Of a stretch of 18,316 nucleotides of DNA, positions 7,891 to 14,676 are shown in pieces. Location of the stretch: contig CAJUQZ010000088.1 of assembly GCA_910588755.1 (NCBI GenBank), positions 1 to 18,316 on the forward strand. Reading direction: 5' to 3'. The translations under genes were made by a program, and so were the position numbers. Numbering within the stretch: position 1 is the first letter of the stretch; each line of letters begins with the position of its first letter. The notes beneath the pieces were generated by a model that saw nothing but the letters and a program-made list of their open reading frames with translations, had not been told where the DNA came from and made no database searches. The DNA is from an uncultured Lachnospiraceae bacterium. GTDB taxonomy: Bacteria; Bacillota; Clostridia; Lachnospirales; Lachnospiraceae.

Positions 7891-7909
7891 CTCCAATTTC
7901 TAACTGGAG
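7891..7909 (-). promoter_or_regulatory. Imperfect palindrome upstream of the DUF990 ABC operon
   Basis: CTCCAATTTCTAACTGGAG is an 8-3-8 dyad with one G/T mismatch position, about 100 bases before the TTG start of the ATPase gene. It could be an operator or an mRNA hairpin. The surrounding 7794-8057 also has a perfect ATCAGCTGAT palindrome at 7952-7961 and A/T tracts. I could not choose a convincing promoter there. Confidence 0.3.
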
Positions 7910-8057
7910 GGAGTCCCAGGGCGTGTCTGCAGGGATTTAAGATTGGTATTCATCAGCTGATAAAAAAATTTTAGCAGAAAAACAGAAAAAAGAGTAGACT
8001 TGTATTTTATTTTGTGGTAAGCTGTATAATGAATAACGCTCCATTCTTTTTTGATCT

Positions 8058-8861
8058 TTAGCGGCTCTCTTTTCCAACCTCTGCCAGCATACGCTTCAGA
8101 GCTGCAATCTCCGCGTCCTTATCCGCCAGTTTGGCATCCTTATCCGCAAGCAGTTCTTTGAGTTCCCCCAGTTCCGGCAGAACCAGTCTTTTCAATGCTT
8201 CACTCATTCGCCCACCTCCACAGACGATCTGTTCAAATATGGGACTGTTGATATCTGACACCGGATTAATGACTACACCAGCCTTCGCGCGGACTTCCTC
8301 GCCCACCAGCCCGTCAAAGGTGTCCAGAAGCTTCTTAGCCTGTGAGATGTCCATGTTGCGCGTCAGGGATCTTAGAGCGTGCTGTCTTTCATCCAGTTCT
8401 TTTGCCACGATAACCTGCATTGGGAAAAGCATACCGTAAATGCGGTAGATTCCTTTTCCTTCCTGACATGGTACTTATTCCCCAACTGTCCCAGGAGCTT
8501 CACAGGCCTGTGTTCACGGATCAGCGAAACAGTGATATCCGTGTCTGGGATTTCATCTACAGCGCCAGTGTCCGCCTTGCACAGACAGGCATAGGACAAA
8601 ACCTTGTAAAAATGTATCAATATTCATATTGTCATCTGGTGACTTGTACTCTATGATATTGTGCCCAAGAAAAAAAGTCCCTATTTCATTTTTAATAACC
8701 GTTTCGGGTTTCTTTTTAATAATCAGCAAATCAATCCGAAGCGCTTCCCGGCTCAGGTTATGCTCGGCATCATATATAAGGCTTTTTCCGCTTTCCATAA
8801 ATTCCAGTTCCATTGTGTTACAGAATGCCGGGTGCCATTGTGTCCTGTTTTCAATCTCCAA
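8058..8861 (-). pseudogene. Rpn-family PD-(D/E)XK nuclease/transposase gene with two frameshifts
   Basis: Three overlapping reading frames join into one protein of about 267 residues of the Rpn (recombination-promoting nuclease, PD-(D/E)XK transposase-like) type common in Lachnospiraceae. The N-terminal part has NRTQWHPAFCNTMELE, IDLLIIKK and GHNIIEYKSPDD, with the E.K nuclease motif intact. One extra base in an A5 run (8608-8612, T5 on the coding strand) leaves the frame within IDTFYKVLSYACL. One missing base near 8451-8453 shifts it back at about KEKE/GIYRIYGMLFP. The C-terminus ends in a heptad repeat (LADKDAK, LADKDAE). The start is a TTG at 8859-8861 with AAAGGA seven bases upstream. The two indels cancel, and both lie in short homopolymers, so sequencing error is possible as well as real decay. 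Confidence 0.85.
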
Positions 8862-8927
8862 ATCCGTGTCCTTTCCACTCCTGCAGCAGGTTATTCCGCA
8901 TAGAATAAAGAATTTTTAGGTAATTTT

Positions 8928-8957
8928 AGCATAACACATGAAGAACGGCGGCTACAA
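8928..8957 (-). promoter_or_regulatory. Possible promoter of the Rpn-type gene
   Basis: On the - strand, -35 TTGTAG (8952-8957), 18-bp spacer, -10 TATGCT (8928-8933), followed directly by a TAAAATT. It lies about 65 bases before the TTG start. The fit is moderate. Confidence 0.3.
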
Positions 8958-8968
8958 TCTAAATCTGC

Positions 8969-8993
8969 AAAAAATGTAAATTTTTCATTTTTT
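8969..8993. repeat. AT-rich inverted repeat in the divergent intergenic region
   Basis: AAAAAATG (8969-8976) and CATTTTTT (8986-8993) are perfect inverted repeats nine bases apart, flanked by CTGC and GCAG. ACAAAA/TTTTGT near 9011-9026 is a second small dyad. They lie between the divergent Rpn-type and nucleotidyltransferase genes; function unknown. Confidence 0.35.
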
Positions 8994-9057
8994 ACTCCGC
9001 AGATAAAAATACAAAACCGTCTTTTGTGGTAATTTTACATAAAAAGATTCTTACACC

Positions 9058-9086
9058 TTGCAGCTGTGTCCCGTCTTTGTTAGTAT
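9058..9086 (+). promoter_or_regulatory. Sigma-A promoter of the nucleotidyltransferase gene
   Basis: -35 TTGCAG (9058-9063), 17-bp spacer, -10 TAGTAT (9081-9086), predicting a start near 9092 and a leader of about 110 bases before the ATG at 9206. It is the best promoter match in this 344-base gap. Confidence 0.55.
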
Positions 9087-9124
9087 GAAAGCGAGCGGTG
9101 CAAAGACAGGTTAATACAGCTGCA
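9059..9124. promoter_or_regulatory. Nested palindrome centred on the predicted transcription start
   Basis: Outer arms TGCAGCTGT (9059-9067) and ACAGCTGCA (9116-9124) are perfect over 9 bp. Inner arms GTCTTTG (9073-9079) and CAAAGAC (9101-9107) are perfect over 7 bp, with two further C/G pairs beyond one mismatch. The centre, about 9091, falls on the predicted start site; the outer left arm covers the -35 box and the inner left arm abuts the -10 box. This suggests an operator. If transcription starts further upstream it would fold as an RNA hairpin. Confidence 0.5.
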
Positions 9125-9157
9125 GTGTAGAAACTGACCCGAAATGTTTAAAAGAAA

Positions 9158-9193
9158 GTGTTTAAAAAGGTGTTTAAAAAGGTGTTTAAAAAG
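9158..9193 (+). repeat. Three perfect 12-bp tandem repeats before the nucleotidyltransferase start
   Basis: GTGTTTAAAAAG occurs three times in direct succession (9158-9169, 9170-9181, 9182-9193); a degenerate fourth copy, ATGTTTAAAAGA, is at 9144-9155. The array ends in the ribosome binding site of the gene. It is in frame with the gene from a GTG at 9158, which would add (M)FKKVFKKVFKKKGNN. Confidence 0.85.
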
Positions 9194-9205
9194 AAAGGAA
9201 ATAAT

Positions 9206-10312
9206 ATGGAAACAATGGGGAAATCATCAATGATATATTTAGAAGAAAGAAACCAAAAAATAATCGACGCCGTCATTAAAAAAGCAGAAGCAGTGTGTCC
9301 GGGCACGCTAGCCCTGATTGGAATATACGGTTCATTTATGACGGGGGACTTCTGTGAAAAGTCCGATCTGGATTTGCTCATTCTGATCAATGACGACAGG
9401 GGCTGGCAGCTGGGGCGGGCCTTTATACAGGACGACTTGCAGGTAGGGCATGACATTTACTGCACCACATGGGAACAACTGCAGGAGGATGCCAACTATG
9501 AGCACCCAAACATTTCCAAGCTGATGGACGCTAAAATCGTATATTGCGCAGATGAAAAATATATGGAACAACTGGATACATTGCGGCAGAGGGCCAGGGA
9601 GATCCTGTCAGCGCCTTTTTCGGAGGCGGATTACGGGAAGGCAGAGAAGCAGCTGAAAGAGGCAGCGCAGCATTACACAATGGCGATGATTTCAGAGTGC
9701 AGAGCGGATGTGCTGGCCGAGGCAGGAAATGTTATTTACTATGTGGAGAATGCGATGGCGATGCTCAATAAGCGGTATTTCCACAGGGGCGTAAAGCGCG
9801 TCTACGAAGAATTGAACGCGATGCGAAACAGACCGGAAAAGTTCTGTGACACGATTGAGAAGATCGTGTCAGCGGATTCGGCGGCAGCTGTAAAAGAGCA
9901 TTTGACCACCCTGATGCGGGAGACAAACGCTGTGTTTCAGCAGGTGAAGGAAACCATCACGGCACAGAAGAAATCGGCAGACAGTGCTTCTCTTACGGGC
10001 ACTTACGAGGAGATGTATTCGAATTGGCGAAACAAGATGTACGAAGCGGCCAAAACCGGAAACAGGCATCTGGCATTTGTGAGCATGAACAGTTTGAACG
10101 CGATGTTTTCTGAGATCTGCAGCGAAGTGGCTCTTGACAGATATGACGTTTTGGACGGATATGATCCGCAGGATTTGCATAAAACAGCGGCGGCATTTGA
10201 TGACATTTTGCGCGCGTATCTGGAAGCGTATAAAAGGGCAGGCATAAAGGCGCTACATTATTCTGACATCGATGCATTTGTGCTTGATTACAGAAAGCCT
10301 TTTTCGGAGTAG
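9206..10312 (+). CDS. Nucleotidyltransferase-domain protein (Pol beta superfamily)
   Basis: A 368-residue cytoplasmic enzyme. The N-terminal third is a Pol beta-type nucleotidyltransferase fold: GSFMTGDF begins the GS motif at 42-43, the two metal-binding Asp residues are Asp54 and Asp56 in SDLDLLIL, and Asp83 in GHDIYC is a good third carboxylate. The rest, about 110-368, is helical and may hold a HEPN- or KNTase-C-like domain. Members of this superfamily adenylylate aminoglycosides or lincosamides, RNAs or proteins; the acceptor here cannot be told. The ATG at 9206 is chosen because AAAGGA lies six to seven bases upstream; a GTG at 9158 is open in the same frame through a tandem repeat. It heads a run of transferase genes on the same strand. 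Confidence 0.85.
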   Translation: METMGKSSMIYLEERNQKIIDAVIKKAEAVCPGTLALIGIYGSFMTGDFCEKSDLDLLILINDDRGWQLGRAFIQDDLQVGHDIYCTTWEQLQEDANYEHPNISKLMDAKIVYCADEKYMEQLDTLRQRAREILSAPFSEADYGKAEKQLKEAAQHYTMAMISECRADVLAEAGNVIYYVENAMAMLNKRYFHRGVKRVYEELNAMRNRPEKFCDTIEKIVSADSAAAVKEHLTTLMRETNAVFQQVKETITAQKKSADSASLTGTYEEMYSNWRNKMYEAAKTGNRHLAFVSMNSLNAMFSEICSEVALDRYDVLDGYDPQDLHKTAAAFDDILRAYLEAYKRAGIKALHYSDIDAFVLDYRKPFSE

Positions 10313-10319
10313 TGTAGCT

Positions 10320-10358
10320 ATGAGGAAGGAGCGCTTACGTTTTCGTGCATGGCTGTAA
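10320..10358 (+). CDS. Candidate 12-residue regulatory leader peptide MRKERLRFRAWL
   Basis: ATG to TAA, starting seven bases after the nucleotidyltransferase stop; GGAG at 10306-10309 stands 10 bases upstream, inside the end of that gene. The peptide is Arg-rich and contains RLRF and RFR, which fit the '+X+' macrolide arrest motif known from Erm leader peptides such as ErmDL (MRLRF). Its last codons form the left arm of a hairpin (10348-10365), and the next gene is a methyltransferase at 10514. This is suggestive of ribosome-stalling control but may be chance: a 12-codon frame carries little statistical weight. Confidence 0.25.
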   Translation: MRKERLRFRAWL

Positions 10359-10365
10359 AGCCGTG
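10348..10365 (+). promoter_or_regulatory. Hairpin with GUAA tetraloop at the end of the candidate leader peptide
   Basis: CATGGCT (10348-10354) pairs with AGCCGTG (10359-10365), seven pairs including one G-U, closed by GTAA, a GNRA tetraloop. The left arm is in the last codons of the candidate leader and the loop holds its stop codon. A ribosome paused at the RLRFR codons would cover or melt the left arm. Confidence 0.35.
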
Positions 10366-10409
10366 ATGAGCAGTGAATGCGAAGTCCTGTCTGAACAGTA
10401 ACCAGAGTG

Positions 10410-10475
10410 ACGCACATTTTTTTATAAAAAAGCGTTAGGTGGTAAGCGGGCTGAAAAAATGGTACGCTATACCAT
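10410..10475 (+). promoter_or_regulatory. Palindromic leader or promoter region of the methyltransferase genes
   Basis: ACGC (10410-10413), T7 (10417-10423), A6 (10426-10431) and GCGT (10432-10435) make an imperfect palindrome. ATGGTA (10459-10464) and TACCAT (10470-10475) make a second. A weak promoter, CTGAAA (10451-10456), 17-bp spacer, ATAAAG (10474-10479), overlaps the latter. No GC-rich stem stands directly before the T7 run, so a classic terminator is not supported. Confidence 0.3.
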
Positions 10476-10513
10476 AAAGAAAACAACACTTTGATTACGG
10501 TAAGGAGAAGAAT

Positions 10514-11215
10514 ATGATGCAATCATCTGAAGAATACATGCAGAATTTGAAACAATGGCTGCGGGATACGGCGGATTCACCGATGGAAGAAATGTCAGAC
10601 TTCTTTACAAAGCGGCTGCACGATTACGAAGAACATATGTTGGATTGGGAGGAATCTTACCAAGTATTTGCTAAAGTCCTACCTTCGGAATGCCAAAAGG
10701 TGTTAGACTTAGGATGTGGGACAGGATTAGAGCTGGACAGGATATGGCAAAAAAATCCGGACATTGAGGTAACAGGTGTAGATCTGTGTGCCAATATGCT
10801 GGATCTGTTACTTGAAAAACATCATGACAAGCCTCTTGTCACAATATGCCAGGACTATTTCCAATATGATTTTGGATCTGGGAAGTGGGACGCTGTCATC
10901 TCCTTTGAAAGCCTGCACCATTTCCTGCCGGAACGCAAGCGGGAATTATACCGGAAAATTTATCGCAGCCTCAAAGAGGGCGGTGTTTTCATACTGGGAG
11001 ATTACATTGCCTGCTGCGACGAGGAGGAGGAGCTATTGCGCACGGTGTATCTGGACAAAAGAAAACAGTCCGCGATACCGGAAAATTGTTATGTACATTT
11101 TGATATTCCCCTCACTTTGGCGCATGAGAAAGAATTACTGCAGGATGCAGGATTTGAAATAAAAAAAGTATTGGATGGCAATGCAACAATTATGATAGCC
11201 AATAAAGGAGACTGA
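10514..11215 (+). CDS. Class I SAM-dependent methyltransferase
   Basis: A 233-residue Rossmann-fold methyltransferase. Motif I LDLGCGTG is at 64-71, the acidic residue ending strand 2 is Asp90 in VTGVDLC, and the post-II region DAVISFESLHHF at about 121-132 leads to LKEGGVFILGDY. The first 60 residues are helical and acidic and may cap the active site. The acceptor (small molecule, protein or RNA) cannot be told; the fold is of the UbiE/Methyltransf_11-25 kind and not the Erm family. AGGAG six bases before ATG supports the start, and a second ATG follows at once. It is directly followed by another methyltransferase gene, two bases after its stop, so the two are one transcription unit. Its codons look somewhat more AT-rich than the flanking ABC genes. 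Confidence 0.88.
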   Translation: MMQSSEEYMQNLKQWLRDTADSPMEEMSDFFTKRLHDYEEHMLDWEESYQVFAKVLPSECQKVLDLGCGTGLELDRIWQKNPDIEVTGVDLCANMLDLLLEKHHDKPLVTICQDYFQYDFGSGKWDAVISFESLHHFLPERKRELYRKIYRSLKEGGVFILGDYIACCDEEEELLRTVYLDKRKQSAIPENCYVHFDIPLTLAHEKELLQDAGFEIKKVLDGNATIMIANKGD

Positions 11216-11217
11216 AT

Positions 11218-12147
11218 ATGGATTATAGCAGGAAGATATCGGAACGCTTGTGGAATATGCCGGATAAAGGTGAATTGGAAAGCCGCCGTGAGGAAACCTT
11301 TATCGATGATATCATCCAAAAGAGTCATATAGAAAAGGAGCTGGTCTCGCATTTGGATGGAATCAAGACGGTGTTTGACGGCGGTGCAGGATGTGGAAGG
11401 TTTTCCATTCTCCTGGCAAAGCAGGGCTGTGCAGTCACACATTTTGACATATCACAGCCCATGATCGAAAAGGCAAAGGAATTGGCGGCAAAAGCAGGCG
11501 TGCTTGACAGAATAACCTTTGTGAACGGCGCATTGGAGGATTTAAAGGATTTTGGCGACAAATCCTTCGATATGGTGATTTCCTTTGATGCCCCCGTTTC
11601 TTATACCTATCCCAATCAGAAAAAGGTTATCGGCGAGCTTGTGCGTATTTGCCGCAAACGAATCATGCTCAGCGTATCGAGTCGTATGGGTTGTCTTCCA
11701 TATTTGGCAAATCCAATACAAAAGTGCCAGTTCATATTAGATGAAACCTGCGAGGATCCCTTTGTAAAATGGTGCATTGACAATAAGGAAAATGCAGTCG
11801 AAGCATATCATTTCAGCAAGGATGCCGCTATGAAGCTGTACAGGGACGGGCTTATGGGCGGGGACAGTGAGATTGCCGAATATGAAAATGGAGGGACACC
11901 GTGGTGCATCACATATACTTTTATGCCGGACGAATTAGAGGATATACTCAAGGCTTATGGCGTAAAAAATATTAAACTGGCAGGCCCCGGCGCATACGCA
12001 AGAACGCTTCCGCGGGAGTTGCTTGTAAAGCTTATGAATGATCCAAAACAGCGCTCTGACTTCCTGGATTTTTGCCATTTTTATGACTCCAATCCATTTG
12101 TGTGCGGCATGGGAAAAGATAACCTGTTTGCCCGCGGCGAAGTTTGA
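11218..12147 (+). CDS. Class I SAM-dependent methyltransferase with long C-terminal domain
   Basis: A 309-residue protein. Motif I is VFDGGAGCGRFS at 52-63 and the strand-2 acidic residue is Asp77 in THFDISQPM; the post-I pattern FVNGALEDLKDFGDKSFDMVISFDAP is typical of UbiE/Coq5-like small-molecule methyltransferases. After about residue 185, a C-terminal region (GTPWCITYTFMPDELEDIL and onward) is outside the core fold and probably shapes the acceptor site. The start has AAAGGAG seven bases upstream, and the gene follows the preceding methyltransferase by two bases, so they are translated together. Two unrelated methyltransferases in tandem suggest sequential action on one substrate or a two-subunit enzyme. 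Substrate unknown. Confidence 0.88.
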   Translation: MDYSRKISERLWNMPDKGELESRREETFIDDIIQKSHIEKELVSHLDGIKTVFDGGAGCGRFSILLAKQGCAVTHFDISQPMIEKAKELAAKAGVLDRITFVNGALEDLKDFGDKSFDMVISFDAPVSYTYPNQKKVIGELVRICRKRIMLSVSSRMGCLPYLANPIQKCQFILDETCEDPFVKWCIDNKENAVEAYHFSKDAAMKLYRDGLMGGDSEIAEYENGGTPWCITYTFMPDELEDILKAYGVKNIKLAGPGAYARTLPRELLVKLMNDPKQRSDFLDFCHFYDSNPFVCGMGKDNLFARGEV

Positions 12148-12173
12148 TGAATAATACAGATACGCATGGTCTG

Positions 12174-12203
12174 TTTTTATGGGTATATTTTTTATGGGTA
12201 TAT
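12174..12203 (+). repeat. Two perfect 15-bp tandem repeats before the acetyltransferase gene
   Basis: TTTTTATGGGTATAT at 12174-12188 is repeated exactly at 12189-12203. The copies lie in the 91-base gap between the second methyltransferase and the GNAT gene and contain TATAT/TATAAA steps that could serve as -10 sequences. Recent duplication by slippage is likely; a regulatory role is possible. Confidence 0.85.
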
Positions 12204-12238
12204 AAACAACAGGAAATAGAATATAGGAGGTTTTATTT

Positions 12239-12778
12239 ATGCGGCTTGAAACACAGAGATTGTTGATTCGGGACATAGAAACAGACGACGCGAAATCATT
12301 TGCCGCAATGGCAATAGACGGAACCTTAAACGATTGTGGTTTTGACAAAGACTGCGACGGCTGGATTACAAAATGGATAATCGAGGCCAGGGAGCTTGCG
12401 CTTCGGGATGATCCTCATATGGATTACCTGGCTTATACAATAACCATAAAGGACGGGGCTGTGGTCATTGGTTCAGTTGGATGCTCCTATTATGAGGATC
12501 TTCGGGAAACGGGGATTACCTATTTTGTCGGGGCGCAGTACAGGAACAATGGTTATGCGGCCGAAGCAGTCAAAGCATATACGGAATACTTTCTGAAACA
12601 CCATAATGTAAAGAAAATCATCGCTACTGTGAGGAATGAAAATGTACCCTCCTGGAAAGTGGTTGAAAAAGCAGGGTATATCCTGAATACCAAAAGAATG
12701 TATAAAGACCTAAACGATAATAAAGAGGAGCTGTATCGTTTTTACGTTCGCGTGTGGGAGGGCTGCAATCAATTATAA
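12239..12778 (+). CDS. GNAT family N-acetyltransferase (RimJ/RimL-like)
   Basis: A 179-residue acetyl-CoA-dependent acetyltransferase. It opens with the RimJ/RimL pattern LETQRLLIRDIETDDA. The acetyl-CoA motif A is GAQYRNNGYAAEAVKAY at about 98-114 (Q/RxxGxA), and motif B IIATVRNENVPSWKVVEKAGY at about 127-147 has the usual Asn, Ser and Lys. Members acetylate protein N-termini, polyamines, amino acids or antibiotics; no feature here decides. AGGAGG eight bases before ATG gives a strong start. It is the last of four + strand transferase genes and converges on the ABC exporter operon, whose last stop is only 14 bases away, with no terminator between them. Confidence 0.92.
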   Translation: MRLETQRLLIRDIETDDAKSFAAMAIDGTLNDCGFDKDCDGWITKWIIEARELALRDDPHMDYLAYTITIKDGAVVIGSVGCSYYEDLRETGITYFVGAQYRNNGYAAEAVKAYTEYFLKHHNVKKIIATVRNENVPSWKVVEKAGYILNTKRMYKDLNDNKEELYRFYVRVWEGCNQL

Positions 12779-12792
12779 CAGGAATCCTTTTG

Positions 12793-14676
12793 TCATTCAT
12801 TCTCATAGTACTGTGCCTGCGCATGCCAGAGCTGGCTGTATTTGCCGTCCGTATCCGTCACCAGCGCGTCGTGGGAGCCCTGCTGTATGAGCTGCCCGTG
12901 ATCGAACACGGCAATGGAGTCGCAGAAGCGGCAGCTTGACAGCCTGTGGCTGATAAACACGGCGGTTTTATCCCTGGTCAGCACATTGAAATTCTCATAG
13001 ACAGCCGCCTCCGCAATGGGGTCGAGTGCTGCCGTGGGCTCGTCTAGGATCACGAACGGGGCGTCCTTGTACAGTGCGCGCGCCAGTGCGACTTTCTGTG
13101 TCTCGCCGCCGGAGAGGTCAATGCCTTCATCGTCATATGAGCGCCAGAGTGCGCGCCGCAGGGCGTTTTTCTCCTTTGCATCCGGGTCGTTGCCAAGACT
13201 TTCCAGCTTGTCGCCAAACCCGGCGCGGATCAGGCAGTCCCGCACATGGGATTCGTCGTAATCTGAACGGATTGCCACGTTCTCACCCAGCGAAAAACCC
13301 AGAATCTTATAGTCCTGAAAAACCACGGAGAACAGTGCCATGTATTCGCCATACCGATACCGGGTGATATCAATTCCATTTAATAAAATCTCTCCCTCGT
13401 CGGGGTCATACAGGCGGCAGAGCAGCTTGATAAATGTGGTCTTGCCCGAGCCGTTCTCGCCCACGATGGCCAGTTTGTCCCCGATCCTAAACCGCATGCT
13501 GACGTGGCGCAGCGCCCAGTTGTCCGTGCGGGGATAACGGAAACTCACGTCCTTAAATTCGATCTCATAGTCGATATCATCCCGCTTTTCCACGGCCAGC
13601 GTGCCCTTGTACATGTCGTTTGGCAGGTCTAGATACTCATAGAGCAGTACGAGATACTGGTTATTTTGTTTCAGGCGGCCGATTGTCGCAGCGATGCCGG
13701 ATACAGCGTCTATAAACCGTTTGACCGTTCCCTGATACAGGACAAAGTTGCCGATGCCAAACACGCCGATAAAGGCTTTGGCTGCCGTAAAGAGGAATAT
13801 GCACAAGTTTATTGCGGCATTCAGCATGATGGACAGGAAATTGTACCTGATTGTAACGCTTTCCATCTCTGAAACCCATTGGGGACGACGATTTTTCCGC
13901 AGTACATCCAGCACAATGGAGTTGAGGTTGAACACGATCATATCTGCTCCCCACAGGCGGTAATATAGAAAATAGCTTGTATTTTCTTTGGCGATCTTGC
14001 TGGCTGCCTTCTGCATTCCGATGCTGCCTGCGGCAAAAATCTTCACGGTGCAGACGGCATTGAGCATGATCAGGCCTAAAATGATCACCGCGGACGCCGG
14101 GGAGCTGATAAACCCTAGTACGCCTGTGTAGCTGTCCTGTGCAGTCGTGGCAAACATGGACACTGTCATGGAGACGGAGAAGATAACGCCCAGGAGATTG
14201 CCGAGCAAAGAGGAAATCTGCCATTTTACCTCTAAAAGCCCTGCTGCGTTGGCATTCGTGTGCGCCTGAATCTCCGCGCGCCGAAGGCGGACCTCGGGAT
14301 CTTCCAGATGTTTGTACTGGAAATTGTTCTGTACATCTGCCAGATAAGCATTCTGGTTCTCGTACAGAAACGCGTCACACAGCGTGCGCCGGCTCTGCAG
14401 GACTTTTGTGACAAGGGAAACCAGCAATCCGCCAGACACTGTAATTCCGGCCAGAAGCAGCAGTCTCCTGTAATTGCAGTCTCCCGCCAGTTCATTTACC
14501 ATCTGTGCGGACATATAGAGACTAAAATAGGGGGAAAAGGTCTCCGCAATCGTACAGAGTGTCTGATACAACCAAAAATGCGGCATCATTTTATTCAGCA
14601 GCTTTATTCCCCGCCAGACCAGCTCGCATTCCTCTACAAACGTACGTTTTTCAGATGCGTCATTCCATGTCATTTT
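12793..14676 (-). CDS. ABC exporter half-transporter (membrane domain + ATPase), second subunit
   Basis: A 627-residue half-transporter. The membrane domain of about six helices covers roughly 30-340. In the ATPase domain Walker A GENGSGKT is at 405-412, Q-loop Gln at 453, signature LSGGE at 520-524, Walker B VILDEP with catalytic Glu545, and switch His at 576. Between the helical domain and signature lies a longer-than-usual charged insert (about 493-516, DPDAKEKNALRRALWRSYDD). I start it at the ATG at 14676, with AAGGAGG nine bases upstream and a 17-base overlap with the preceding gene; an ATG at 14712 adds only an Arg-rich shadow. It most likely pairs with the preceding gene product as a heterodimer. 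Both subunits keep the catalytic Glu, so both sites may hydrolyse ATP. Multidrug, lipid or peptide export is possible. Confidence 0.9.
   Translation of the reverse strand, partial: KMTWNDASEKRTFVEECELVWRGIKLLNKMMPHFWLYQTLCTIAETFSPYFSLYMSAQMVNELAGDCNYRRLLLLAGITVSGGLLVSLVTKVLQSRRTLCDAFLYENQNAYLADVQNNFQYKHLEDPEVRLRRAEIQAHTNANAAGLLEVKWQISSLLGNLLGVIFSVSMTVSMFATTAQDSYTGVLGFISSPASAVIILGLIMLNAVCTVKIFAAGSIGMQKAASKIAKENTSYFLYYRLWGADMIVFNLNSIVLDVLRKNRRPQWVSEMESVTIRYNFLSIMLNAAINLCIFLFTAAKAFIGVFGIGNFVLYQGTVKRFIDAVSGIAATIGRLKQNNQYLVLLYEYLDLPNDMYKGTLAVEKRDDIDYEIEFKDVSFRYPRTDNWALRHVSMRFRIGDKLAIVGENGSGKTTFIKLLCRLYDPDEGEILLNGIDITRYRYGEYMALFSVVFQDYKILGFSLGENVAIRSDYDESHVRDCLIRAGFGDKLESLGNDPDAKEKNALRRALWRSYDDEGIDLSGGETQKVALARALYKDAPFVILDEPTAALDPIAEAAVYENFNVLTRDKTAVFISHRLSSCRFCDSIAVFDHGQLIQQGSHDALVTDTDGKYSQLWHAQAQYYENE

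Noticed and set aside
8969..8993. Bidirectional terminator
   Set aside because: The stem is made only of A/T pairs plus one G/C and lies between divergent genes, where no transcript needs to end.
9059..9124. Integron attC-like recombination site
   Set aside because: The dyad lacks the GTTRRRY core and no integrase gene is present; a promoter-centred operator explains it better.
10320..10440. Possible riboswitch or group II intron fragment between the nucleotidyltransferase and methyltransferase genes
   Set aside because: A GNRA hairpin and conserved-looking purine stretches are present, but I could match no known riboswitch consensus and no intron domain V; only local hairpins are supported.
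10514..12147. Erm-type rRNA methyltransferase
   Set aside because: Neither protein shows the Erm catalytic N(I/L)PY motif or the family N-terminal pattern; both are generic class I methyltransferases.
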